NCBI GenBank assembly: GCA_900545955.1
Contig: URAU01000004.1
Location: 1-64,000, forward strand
DNA length: 64,000 nucleotides
Origin: an uncultured Porphyromonadaceae bacterium
GTDB taxonomy: Bacteria; Bacteroidota; Bacteroidia; Bacteroidales; Muribaculaceae
Reading direction: 5' to 3'
Below are positions 33,281-40,980 of the stretch, in pieces (the stretch's first letter is position 1; each line of letters opens with the position of its first letter). A program made the translations under genes and the position numbers. The notes below the pieces were generated by a model. The model was not told the DNA's origin. It saw nothing but the letters and a program-made list of their open reading frames with translations, and ran no database searches.

Positions 33281-34093
33281 ATGGAAGAATCCCACCGCAA
33301 TTACCTCCCTCCCGAATACCGCGACCTGGCCGCCGCCCAGACGCCAAAGCCGGCTGAGACGGAAGCCGCCACGCCGGTTCCGACAAATCAGAGCGCTCAG
33401 CCCGGTCCGGCCTCTGCTCCCCCTGCTTCCCCTGCTCCCGAAGAGAAGGGTAAAGATGCCGCCGGGGCATTCGAAGGCATAGCGCGCTTTCTGTCGACGC
33501 TCTTCTCGCCGCTGCTTATGGCTACCTACGGCCTGCTGCTTGCCATGACTCTCAGTTATCTTGTCTACAGCCCGCTGAAAGTGAAGGCTATAGTGGTCGG
33601 AGTCACGTTTGTGGCCACCTGCGCCATACCCATAATCTGCATCTTCGTACTGAGCCGCATAGGCGCCATTTCCGACGCCACGCTCAACGCGCGCAAGGAC
33701 CGCGGAGTGCCCTATGTTGTCGCGGCGCTCTGCTACCTCGGCGTTGCCGTTTACTACCATTTTGTCAATGCTCCGGTATGGCTCTCGATGTTCATGGCCG
33801 GGGGTGGCGTCGCGCTTCTGGTGATGGCGCTCATAAACCGGAAATGGAAGATCAGCGCCCACGGATGCGGTACGGGCGGCCTGTGCGGCCTCGTTTTCTA
33901 TCTGATGATTTCGGGCGACAGCGTCGACAGCATCCAGTGGGTATTCATGCTCACGGTGCTGGTGGCCGGATGTGTGGGTACCTCGCGCCTGATTCTCCGC
34001 CGCCATACGCCATGGCAGGTGGCGGCAGGCTTCGCCCTCGGATTCGTGGCAGTGTTCTGCCCGGCATGGGTATGCACTATGTTCAATATCTGA
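33281..34093 (+). CDS. PAP2-like membrane phosphatase
   Basis: A 270-residue protein with a Pro/Ala-rich cytosolic N-terminus (about 1-75) and six hydrophobic segments. The PAP2 signatures are degenerate but in order: NARKDRGVPY, KISAHGCG and SRLILRRHTPWQVAAG (the last fits SRxxxxxHxxxDxxxG with Q replacing D). Homologues dephosphorylate lipid phosphates such as undecaprenyl pyrophosphate; activity here is uncertain. It is 20 bases upstream of purE. Confidence 0.75.
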   Translation: MEESHRNYLPPEYRDLAAAQTPKPAETEAATPVPTNQSAQPGPASAPPASPAPEEKGKDAAGAFEGIARFLSTLFSPLLMATYGLLLAMTLSYLVYSPLKVKAIVVGVTFVATCAIPIICIFVLSRIGAISDATLNARKDRGVPYVVAALCYLGVAVYYHFVNAPVWLSMFMAGGGVALLVMALINRKWKISAHGCGTGGLCGLVFYLMISGDSVDSIQWVFMLTVLVAGCVGTSRLILRRHTPWQVAAGFALGFVAVFCPAWVCTMFNI

Positions 34094-34113
34094 TTCTCAA
34101 TTCACAATAAGAT

Positions 34114-34620
34114 ATGAAACCCTCGGTAAGTATTATAATGGGGAGCACATCCGACCTCCCCGTGATGCGAAAGGCAGCGGATTTTCTCAATTCGATGCAG
34201 GTGCCCTTCGAGATGCTCGCGCTTTCGGCCCACCGCACCCCCGACGAGGTGGCCGACTTTGCGCGCGGCGCCTCCGCGCGCGGCGTGCGTGTAATCATCG
34301 CCGGCGCAGGCATGGCAGCCGCGCTCCCCGGAGTGATTGCCGCGATAACGGAACTGCCCGTGATCGGTGTACCTCTGAGCGCCACCCTCCAGGGCCGGGA
34401 CGCTCTGCTATCCATAGCGCAGATGCCTCCCGGCATCCCCGTGGCCACCACGGGAATCGACGGCGCAATGAACGCCGCCGTGCTCGCCGTGCGCATCCTC
34501 AGCCTCGCCGACGCCGATCTGGCCGCACGCTACGGCGCCTGGCGCTCCGACCTCGGCAAGAAAATCGTAAAGGCCAACGAAGAGCTCGCGGCCATAGCCT
34601 ACGACTTCAAAACCAACTGA
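34114..34620 (+). CDS. purE: N5-carboxyaminoimidazole ribonucleotide mutase
   Basis: A 168-residue enzyme of de novo purine synthesis that moves the carboxyl group from N5 to C4 of CAIR. SIIMGSTSDLPVMRKAADFL, SAHRTPDEVADFARGA, IIAGAGMAAALPG and MPPGIPVATTGIDGAMNA are class I PurE signatures and the length is right. It sits between a PAP2-like gene (20-base gap) and ispG (6-base gap), clearly cotranscribed. Confidence 0.95.
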   Translation: MKPSVSIIMGSTSDLPVMRKAADFLNSMQVPFEMLALSAHRTPDEVADFARGASARGVRVIIAGAGMAAALPGVIAAITELPVIGVPLSATLQGRDALLSIAQMPPGIPVATTGIDGAMNAAVLAVRILSLADADLAARYGAWRSDLGKKIVKANEELAAIAYDFKTN

Positions 34621-34626
34621 CCGATA

Positions 34627-36294
34627 ATGAACGATATATTCAACTACAGCCGCCGACGCTCGTCGGTGGCTCATGTGGCGTCGGTCGACGTGGGTGGCGA
34701 CAACCCCGTCCGCCTGCAGTCGATGAACAACACCACTACAACCGACGTCGAAGCCTCCGTGGCTCAGGCGCTGCGCATCGCCGCTGCCGGAGCCGACATT
34801 GACCGCCTTACAGCCCAGGGTGTGCGCGAGGCGCAGGCCATGGGCGAGATTCGCCGCCGCCTTCGCGAGGCCGGCTGCACGATGCCGCTGGTGGCCGACA
34901 TCCATTTCAACCCGCGCGCGGCTTTCGCCGCCGCCGAGACCGTAGACAAGGTGCGCATCAACCCCGGCAATTTCGTCGACCCCGGGCGCGTCTTCAAGCA
35001 GATTGAGTATACCGACGAGCAATATGCCGCCGAGTTGCGGAAAATCGCCGACACGTTCGGCCCCTTTCTCGACATATGCCGCCGCAACCATACGGCCGTG
35101 CGCATCGGAGTGAACCACGGGTCGCTCTCCGACCGCATCATGAGCCGCTACGGCGACACTCCCGCCGGAATGGTGGAGAGCGCCATGGAATTCCTGCGCG
35201 TGGCCCGCGACCGCGATTTCACTGATATAGTAATCTCGATAAAAGCCAGCAACACCGTGGTGATGGTGGAGACGGTGCGCCGCCTCGTGGCGGCCATGGA
35301 GGCCGAGGGGATGGCGTTCCCGCTCCATCTGGGCGTAACCGAAGCCGGCGACGGCGAGGACGGCCGCGTGCGCTCGGCTGTGGGAATCGGCACTCTGCTC
35401 GCCCATGGTATCGGCGATACCATCCGTGTGAGCCTCAGCGAGGAACCGGAGGCCGAGATTCCCGTGGCCCGCGAGCTCGTCGACTATATCGCCGCACGCG
35501 CCTCGGCGCCTCACATCGAGGCCCGGGCCGTGGAGGGCTATGACCCGCTGGCTCCCGCGCCGCGCCATAGCCGAGCCATCGGCAACGCCGGAGGCGGGAA
35601 TGTGCCCGTAGTGCCCGGACTGGATGAGATTGAGGCGCCGCTTCTGCGTCTCGACGCCTCCGTGGGCCCCGAAGCCGTCGCCGCAGCCGCCAAGGGTGCG
35701 CCCGACCATGTCGTGGTGCTGACCTCGCACCACGACAACCCCGTAGGAGAGGTTGCAGCCGCCATCCACGGCATGATGCGCGCCTGCGCTGACAATCCTG
35801 TTGTGGTATGCCTCGACTACGGCGATCTGGAGCCTGAGAAGGTGGTGATACGCGCTTCGGCCGACTTCGGCACGTTGCTGCTCGACGGCCTCGTCGACGG
35901 CGTGGAAATCCGCGCCGCGAAGATGGACGCCGAAGCCATCGGCCGACTCTCGCTGGGCATCCTTCAGGCAGCCCGCCGCCGCGTGAGCCGTACGGAGTTC
36001 GTGTCGTGTCCGGGATGCGGGCGCACGATGTTCGACCTCCAGGCCACCGTGAAGGTGGTGAAGGCCGCCACCTCCCACCTCAAGGGGCTGAAAATCGCCG
36101 TGATGGGGTGTATCGTCAATGGTCCGGGCGAGATGGCCGATGCCGACTACGGTTATGTGGGCGCCGCCGCCGGAAATGTGTCGCTCTACCGCGGCAAGGT
36201 GGCTGTGGAGAAGAATATCCCCTCGGAGCAGGCCGTAGACCGCCTTGTGGCGCTCATCAAGGCCGACGGCCGCTGGACCGACCCTCAGGCTTGA
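34627..36294 (+). CDS. ispG: 4-hydroxy-3-methylbut-2-en-1-yl diphosphate synthase, long form
   Basis: A 555-residue iron-sulfur enzyme that makes HMBPP in the MEP isoprenoid pathway. SVASVDVGGDNPVRLQSMNNT, VADIHFNPRAAF, IRIGVNHGSLS, the three-cysteine cluster (CPGCGRTMFD and GCIVNGPGE) are all present. The length, about 200 residues above the E. coli enzyme, comes from an extra domain between barrel and cluster domains typical of Bacteroidetes, plants and Chlamydiae. It ends 26 bases before the M16 peptidase gene. Confidence 0.95.
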   Translation: MNDIFNYSRRRSSVAHVASVDVGGDNPVRLQSMNNTTTTDVEASVAQALRIAAAGADIDRLTAQGVREAQAMGEIRRRLREAGCTMPLVADIHFNPRAAFAAAETVDKVRINPGNFVDPGRVFKQIEYTDEQYAAELRKIADTFGPFLDICRRNHTAVRIGVNHGSLSDRIMSRYGDTPAGMVESAMEFLRVARDRDFTDIVISIKASNTVVMVETVRRLVAAMEAEGMAFPLHLGVTEAGDGEDGRVRSAVGIGTLLAHGIGDTIRVSLSEEPEAEIPVARELVDYIAARASAPHIEARAVEGYDPLAPAPRHSRAIGNAGGGNVPVVPGLDEIEAPLLRLDASVGPEAVAAAAKGAPDHVVVLTSHHDNPVGEVAAAIHGMMRACADNPVVVCLDYGDLEPEKVVIRASADFGTLLLDGLVDGVEIRAAKMDAEAIGRLSLGILQAARRRVSRTEFVSCPGCGRTMFDLQATVKVVKAATSHLKGLKIAVMGCIVNGPGEMADADYGYVGAAAGNVSLYRGKVAVEKNIPSEQAVDRLVALIKADGRWTDPQA

Positions 36295-36320
36295 CCCCTC
36301 AGAAAATCTTGAAAACCGGG

Positions 36321-37535
36321 ATGTACAGTTATTTCACACTTTCCAACGGCCTGCGCGTGGTCTGTCAGACAGTTTCCGCCAAGGTCGACTATTTCGGTGT
36401 GGCTATCAACGCGGGTAGCCGCGACGAGGCGCCCGGACGCTTCGGCCTCGCCCATTTCGTGGAGCACACCATCTTCAAGGGAACGCTCCGCCGCCACGCC
36501 GCGCATATCATAAAGCGTATGGAGGCGGTTGGCGGCGAGCTCAATGCCTACACCACCAAGGAGGAGACGGTGGTCTACAGTGTGTTTCCTCATGGCAACC
36601 TCGCCCGCGCCGCCGAACTCGTGGCCGACCTTGTGGTGAACTCGCAGTTTCCTGCCGCCGAACTTGCCAGGGAGCGCGAGGTGGTGCGCGACGAAATCGA
36701 CAGCTACCTCGACGTCCCGTCGGAGGCCGTCTTCGACGATTTCGAGGACATAGTGTTCGCCGGGTCGCAGCTCGGCCACAATATCCTCGGCGAGTCGGCA
36801 AATCTCGACGCATTCACCCCCGAGGTGTGCCGTGCATATATCGCCTCCACTTATACGGCCTCGCGTATGGTGGCTTTCTACCGCGGCGGGATGGGAGCCG
36901 AGCGCCTGCGCGGAGTGCTTGAGCGCTGTTTTGCCGCGCTTCCCGCCGAGGGGACGGCTCCTGAGCGCGTTGCGCCGCCGATGGTGGCTCCCGCAAGCCA
37001 TATCAAGCGCATTGACTCGCATCAGGCCCACTGCGTGATGGGCGTGCGCGTACCGTCGATGTTTTCACCCGAGCGCTATCCGCTCGGACTGCTAACCAAC
37101 ATATTGGGCGGTCCGGGGATGAACTCGCGCCTCAACGTGGCGCTGCGCGAGCGCCGCGGACTCGTCTATTCAGTCGACGCCGGCCTGACGGGGTGGACCG
37201 ACTGCGGCCTCTTCACCGTATATTTCGGCTGCGACCCCGAGGACGCCCCGCGGTGCGCCGACCTCGTGCGCCGCGAGCTACTGCGAATGTCTACCGAGCC
37301 GCTTACGGCACGCCAGCTGCAGGCGGCCCGTCAGCAGTATCTCGGGCAACTCGTCGTAGCCTCCGACAACCACGACCAGACGGCTCTCAATGCCGCCCGC
37401 GCCACGCTCTTCTACGGCCGCGTGCTCCCCGACGCCGAATTTCGCGCCCGTCTTGAGTCCATCACCCCCGACGAACTGGCCCACGCCGCCCGCCTCCTCC
37501 ACCCCGACCTCCTCACTACCCTCACCATGGGTTGA
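36321..37535 (+). CDS. M16 family zinc metallopeptidase
   Basis: A 404-residue insulinase-like peptidase. FGLAHFVEHTIFKGT contains the inverted HxxEH zinc motif (about 45-49), followed by the third ligand in ELAREREVVRDEI. The open frame extends back to 36006 through ispG, but the ATG at 36321, 26 bases after ispG, is the sensible start. There is one catalytic and one inactive M16 half, as in the small processing peptidases. No signal peptide is visible. It is last in the rpoN-purE-ispG stretch and is followed by a terminator at 37641-37674. Confidence 0.88.
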   Translation: MYSYFTLSNGLRVVCQTVSAKVDYFGVAINAGSRDEAPGRFGLAHFVEHTIFKGTLRRHAAHIIKRMEAVGGELNAYTTKEETVVYSVFPHGNLARAAELVADLVVNSQFPAAELAREREVVRDEIDSYLDVPSEAVFDDFEDIVFAGSQLGHNILGESANLDAFTPEVCRAYIASTYTASRMVAFYRGGMGAERLRGVLERCFAALPAEGTAPERVAPPMVAPASHIKRIDSHQAHCVMGVRVPSMFSPERYPLGLLTNILGGPGMNSRLNVALRERRGLVYSVDAGLTGWTDCGLFTVYFGCDPEDAPRCADLVRRELLRMSTEPLTARQLQAARQQYLGQLVVASDNHDQTALNAARATLFYGRVLPDAEFRARLESITPDELAHAARLLHPDLLTTLTMG

Positions 37536-37577
37536 TACCCATGGCTACAAATTCTATCACCCCTAAGGGGTTGTAGG

Positions 37578-37609
37578 TCAGGAGGCGCGAAATGATTCGC
37601 ACCTCCTGA
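37578..37609. repeat. Isolated family 3 palindrome
   Basis: Arms of 14 bases (TCAGGAGGCGCGAA with TTCGCACCTCCTGA, one mismatch) flank ATGA. Its core of about 24 bases is identical to the second palindrome of the 18498-18629 pair. It lies just after the M16 gene; no inverted partner is seen within 150 bases. Confidence 0.75.
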
Positions 37610-37640
37610 GGCGGGTTACAATAAGATTAGGATTAAATGA

Positions 37641-37674
37641 ATAGCGCGGCCGCTCCCCCGAGCGGCCGCGCTAT
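37641..37674. terminator. Strong hairpin between convergent genes
   Basis: A perfect 15-base stem, ATAGCGCGGCCGCTC with GAGCGGCCGCGCTAT, encloses the loop CCCC (37656-37659). It lies between the M16 gene (plus) and the secreted-protein gene (minus). No T-run follows, so it may end transcription from both sides less efficiently or act as a stability element. Confidence 0.65.
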
Positions 37675-37716
37675 CTGTATCATGGGGTATCGGATGTCGA
37701 TACGCCCTTGAGGGGG

Positions 37717-40587
37717 TTACTTGGCGAGTTTGAGCGAGGTGAGGCCGTTGGTGAGGATGTAAAGGCCTCGTGGAAGATCGGTCAGGGCATCGGCCTTGGC
37801 TACGCCGCGGCGCAGGAGGATGCCTCCGGTGGTATAGACGTCGACCGGCGTTTCGTCGATGATAGTCTCCTCGGCGTCGTCGGCAACCTCCTCGACTCCG
37901 GTAAGGATATTGGTGTCGTCGTTGAATACGAGCATCGGGAGAGTACGGGAGGCGCCGTTTTCAACGGCAGGCACTTTGTTGACGTATGCTCGGTATGCTT
38001 TGACTGTCTGCGGCTCTTCGTTATCGTTGCGGAAGAATGCCTGGAGATAGTCGGACTTACCGAGAGCATAGTGCTCGGGATATACGTTGGTGTCGACCAA
38101 TACGCCTGTAAGGGTGCGGTCGGGGTCTTGGGAGTCGGTGTAATAGTAGTTAGTGTTCATCGGTTTGCCCGTGAACGTGTAGGTATAATCGCCGGTTGCT
38201 TTGGTGGCAGTGGCCTTGCGCGGAGCGGCGGCAGGATTCGTGCCTTCCATTTCGCGTCCTTTCAGCTCCTCGACGTTGTTGTTGACAACAACGTAAGGGA
38301 TATTGGCGGCAACAGTGTTGCAGATGTCCTTCTCTATTTTGTAATATTCGATAGATCCTTCTACTTCAGTGTCTTGTTTCTTCGGGGTGATACCGGTTAC
38401 ACGAAATACCTGCAGGTTGTCGTTGTTGAGTTTCTGTACTTCTGTATCGGGCAGGTCGAAGGGGAGAATCATCGTGTTGTAGTGCATCGGGAAGTCGAGC
38501 GTAATCGACTGTTCGGCCGGATCTGAGGTCGGCTGATACTCCAGGCGCAGGTTGTCGATGGTGAAGGAGGTGGCGGTGCCCTTTGTGTGACCTTTTACGA
38601 AGCTGATTTTCAATGTTCCGTCCGTCACAGTAATGTTGTCAATCGTAACCCACCCATTACCGTCGCGGAAATATCTTCCGGCGGCTTTGAAATCGTTGTG
38701 AGAGGCTCCAGAGGTTGCATCCGGATTAATCGAACGGTTCCCTGCGGTGACTGTCAGATTTTTATCGCTACCATTGTTCAGATTGCAGTTGTAGAGCTGA
38801 AATTTAAAGCGATAAGTTCCATTCGGAAGATTGTTTATGGTAGTTTCAAAAGTGAAATTGGTTTTTTGTGAACCAACAGACCAAGAATTGCTGTAGTAGT
38901 GCATTACGCCACCATATCCATAATCCGATTGTTTACCATCCCATTCCAATATCAGGCTGCTGGCAGCTCTTATACTGCTTCCAACAGAGGCTGTAACGTC
39001 GCCAGTGCGATTCCATTTCTCGAAATTCGCATTGTTATTGGGGAAGTTGTAGCAAGGGATTTTATAAGTGACGTCGAGCCAGCGGTCGGGGTGAGTGTGG
39101 CCTTCGGTTGTGAGACGATTGGTTCTTTCTTCCTCAGTGATTATTTCCCATTGTTGGGCGTGGTCGCCGGGATTGTAGTTTTCCAAAGTGACCTTATAAT
39201 CGGGATTATAGTATGGCGTTGTATCAGAGTTCTTGGAAGCAGTGAGCACCTTAAGAGCACCGTCGACAAGTGTCGAAATGATGTAGATGTCTTTTGTACC
39301 GTTAACTTTTGTGAGATACCAGTCCGTATTCCAACCATCAATATAGAGGTTTCGTCCAAGCATATTGGCCGTGAATACGGAGGTTAGATTGAACGTGTTT
39401 ACGTCGCTGGTCTTAATGTTGAACGCAGCCCCGGGCTTGTCAACCATAACCTGGCCATCCCACAAACCGCCACCGGTGATGTAGTCGCCGGTAAGCATGC
39501 TACGGAGGTAGTATGATTTATCGCCGAAGGGATTAGCAGGAGCCTCGATGGCTGGCTGGAATACATCGTCGGCATTGGCGACCTTCTTGATGGTGAAATC
39601 GATTACAATTGGGGGATGGTCGGCGAAAGCTACTCCGGGATCGTTGGATTTGAACCCTTCGTCGTTAAGGAAGCTATTGGCAATCAGCTGCACGCCATTA
39701 GCTTTTTTATTGTTGATATACCATACCTTATCCACAACCTCGCCTTTTTGAGCACCGTAGGTACCCACCATAAGCGAAGGGGAACCGAGTTTGGGTGGCA
39801 CGCCGTACCACTGGAAGTCTACCCAGGGGTCGCGCACTTGATATGGCTGGAGGCCGTTGGCGTCGGTGTAATTGTTGACGGTGTTGAACACCCATTCCTG
39901 AAGGTTGTCGCGGGTATAGCGGCAGTTGGAGTCGCCCATAATGAGGATGGGGCGCGTGTTGAGCCCCTGGGCGTCGCGGTCGAGGATATATTTTATTACT
40001 TGTTTTACGTTGCTCTCGCGGGCGGCGTTGGATTTGTCGTCGGTTTCGGCATCCATATGGTGGATGTAGAGGTCGGCTGTAAGACCGTCGCCGAAGTTGA
40101 TGAGATAGTAGCGGAATCCTTTTTTGATAAGTTCGTCGGAGCCGTCGCTCGTTTTACCGTAGCTGTCGGTGAAACGTACGTATGTCTCTCCACTGAAGGT
40201 GATTCCGCTATTGTTGCGAACCATCACGTTGAGACCGTCGGTATCGAAGGGCGACGTGAGGACGTCGATCTTATTATACATTTTTCCTCGGTGGGTTCCG
40301 AATGTATATTTACCGTCGCCAAGGCCCGCTTTCAGTTCATCCTCGAAGTTGAAATCCTCGGAAAGGGCGAAGAGATCCCAGTCAGTGCGCTGGGTGCTGA
40401 TAAATTCGCCCATGGCTTTGGATCCGGCTTCAAGTGGACCTCCCACATTCATTTTAACTGCACCCCCGAGTAGGCTTTCGGGGAGGCCGTCGACGTTGAG
40501 GCTGACGGCCTTGAAGTTTTTGCTCTGGCCTGAGGCGATGCATGCGCACAGCATGGCGGCACAGAGCGGCAAGAAATGTCTGTTCAT
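37717..40587 (-). CDS. Secreted EEP-nuclease-like protein with C-terminal T9SS-type tail
   Basis: A 956-residue protein with a signal peptide (MNRHFLPLCAAMLCACIASG). Residues about 22-335 form an exonuclease-endonuclease-phosphatase domain: NVDGLPESL, HMDAE, GDSNCR and FADHPPIVI are the metal and phosphate site motifs (sphingomyelinase/DNase I fold). A repeated beta-sandwich region follows (about 345-620 with LRSMLTGDYITGGGLWDG and a galactose-binding-like part), then a beta-domain with CVFRVTG-like strands and the tail VDVYTTGGILLRRGVAKADALTDLPRGLYILTNG, resembling a Por-secretion type A sorting domain. It is a paralogue of the next gene. Substrate not known. Confidence 0.8.
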   Translation of the reverse strand: MNRHFLPLCAAMLCACIASGQSKNFKAVSLNVDGLPESLLGGAVKMNVGGPLEAGSKAMGEFISTQRTDWDLFALSEDFNFEDELKAGLGDGKYTFGTHRGKMYNKIDVLTSPFDTDGLNVMVRNNSGITFSGETYVRFTDSYGKTSDGSDELIKKGFRYYLINFGDGLTADLYIHHMDAETDDKSNAARESNVKQVIKYILDRDAQGLNTRPILIMGDSNCRYTRDNLQEWVFNTVNNYTDANGLQPYQVRDPWVDFQWYGVPPKLGSPSLMVGTYGAQKGEVVDKVWYINNKKANGVQLIANSFLNDEGFKSNDPGVAFADHPPIVIDFTIKKVANADDVFQPAIEAPANPFGDKSYYLRSMLTGDYITGGGLWDGQVMVDKPGAAFNIKTSDVNTFNLTSVFTANMLGRNLYIDGWNTDWYLTKVNGTKDIYIISTLVDGALKVLTASKNSDTTPYYNPDYKVTLENYNPGDHAQQWEIITEEERTNRLTTEGHTHPDRWLDVTYKIPCYNFPNNNANFEKWNRTGDVTASVGSSIRAASSLILEWDGKQSDYGYGGVMHYYSNSWSVGSQKTNFTFETTINNLPNGTYRFKFQLYNCNLNNGSDKNLTVTAGNRSINPDATSGASHNDFKAAGRYFRDGNGWVTIDNITVTDGTLKISFVKGHTKGTATSFTIDNLRLEYQPTSDPAEQSITLDFPMHYNTMILPFDLPDTEVQKLNNDNLQVFRVTGITPKKQDTEVEGSIEYYKIEKDICNTVAANIPYVVVNNNVEELKGREMEGTNPAAAPRKATATKATGDYTYTFTGKPMNTNYYYTDSQDPDRTLTGVLVDTNVYPEHYALGKSDYLQAFFRNDNEEPQTVKAYRAYVNKVPAVENGASRTLPMLVFNDDTNILTGVEEVADDAEETIIDETPVDVYTTGGILLRRGVAKADALTDLPRGLYILTNGLTSLKLAK

Positions 40588-40673
40588 GGTAAAAAAAGAC
40601 TGTGACTATTTAGTTGTTTGAATAATCCGATTTGAAGGAGAGGGATTATGATATTAGATAGGCAATTTGGACA

Positions 40674-40681
40674 CAAAGTTA
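40674..40681 (-). promoter_or_regulatory. -7 promoter box of the EEP-like gene
   Basis: Minus strand TAACTTTG, giving a leader of about 80 bases. No -33 TTTG at the expected spacing. Confidence 0.4.
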
Positions 40682-40739
40682 ATGAGTAAAAGTTTGTAAA
40701 ACTACCCCCCCGATGGTTAATGTGTGTTAAAAATACACT

Positions 40740-40856
40740 TTAAAAACCTTAAGGACCTTAAAGACTTTAGAGACCTTAAAGACCTTAAAGACTTTAAGGA
40801 CTTTAGAGGCTTTAGAGACTTTAAGGGCTTTAGGGACTTTAGGGACTTTAAGGATG
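40740..40856. repeat. 9-bp tandem repeat (TTAAGGACT type), copy B
   Basis: Thirteen consecutive 9-base units with no register slip, consensus TTAAGGACT, variants TTAAAGACT, TTAGAGACC, TTAGGGACT. The unit is the same as at 4152-4241. It sits between two paralogous genes, in the gap. Confidence 0.88.
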
Positions 40857-40980
40857 CAATGTGATTCGGCGTGCGGAAACAGTCTGGCGGAATGCCGGTC
40901 TGACCAGCGGAAAAAAGAAGGGCGATGCAATTGCATCGCCCTTAGAAGGAGAGAAGGAGAATGGAGTAGGGTCAGAAGGG

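Larger units (their letters stand above)
40588..40980. other. Intergenic region of the two paralogues
   Basis: Contains a TAACTTTG promoter box (minus strand, 40674-40681) for the upstream paralogue, then at 40740-40856 the 9-base tandem repeat, and after that a short AT- and purine-rich stretch with no coding sign. No gene seen. Confidence 0.55.

Noticed and set aside
34408..36078. 556-residue leftward frame over purE and ispG
   Set aside because: His-rich antisense of two unmistakable enzyme genes.
37643..37674. Strong palindrome as an attachment site or origin
   Set aside because: It lies between convergent gene ends and has the typical form of a transcription-ending hairpin; no integrase or repeats accompany it.
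37708..38526. 272-residue rightward frame
   Set aside because: Antisense to the tail of the secreted EEP-like protein; no signal for transcription and no family.
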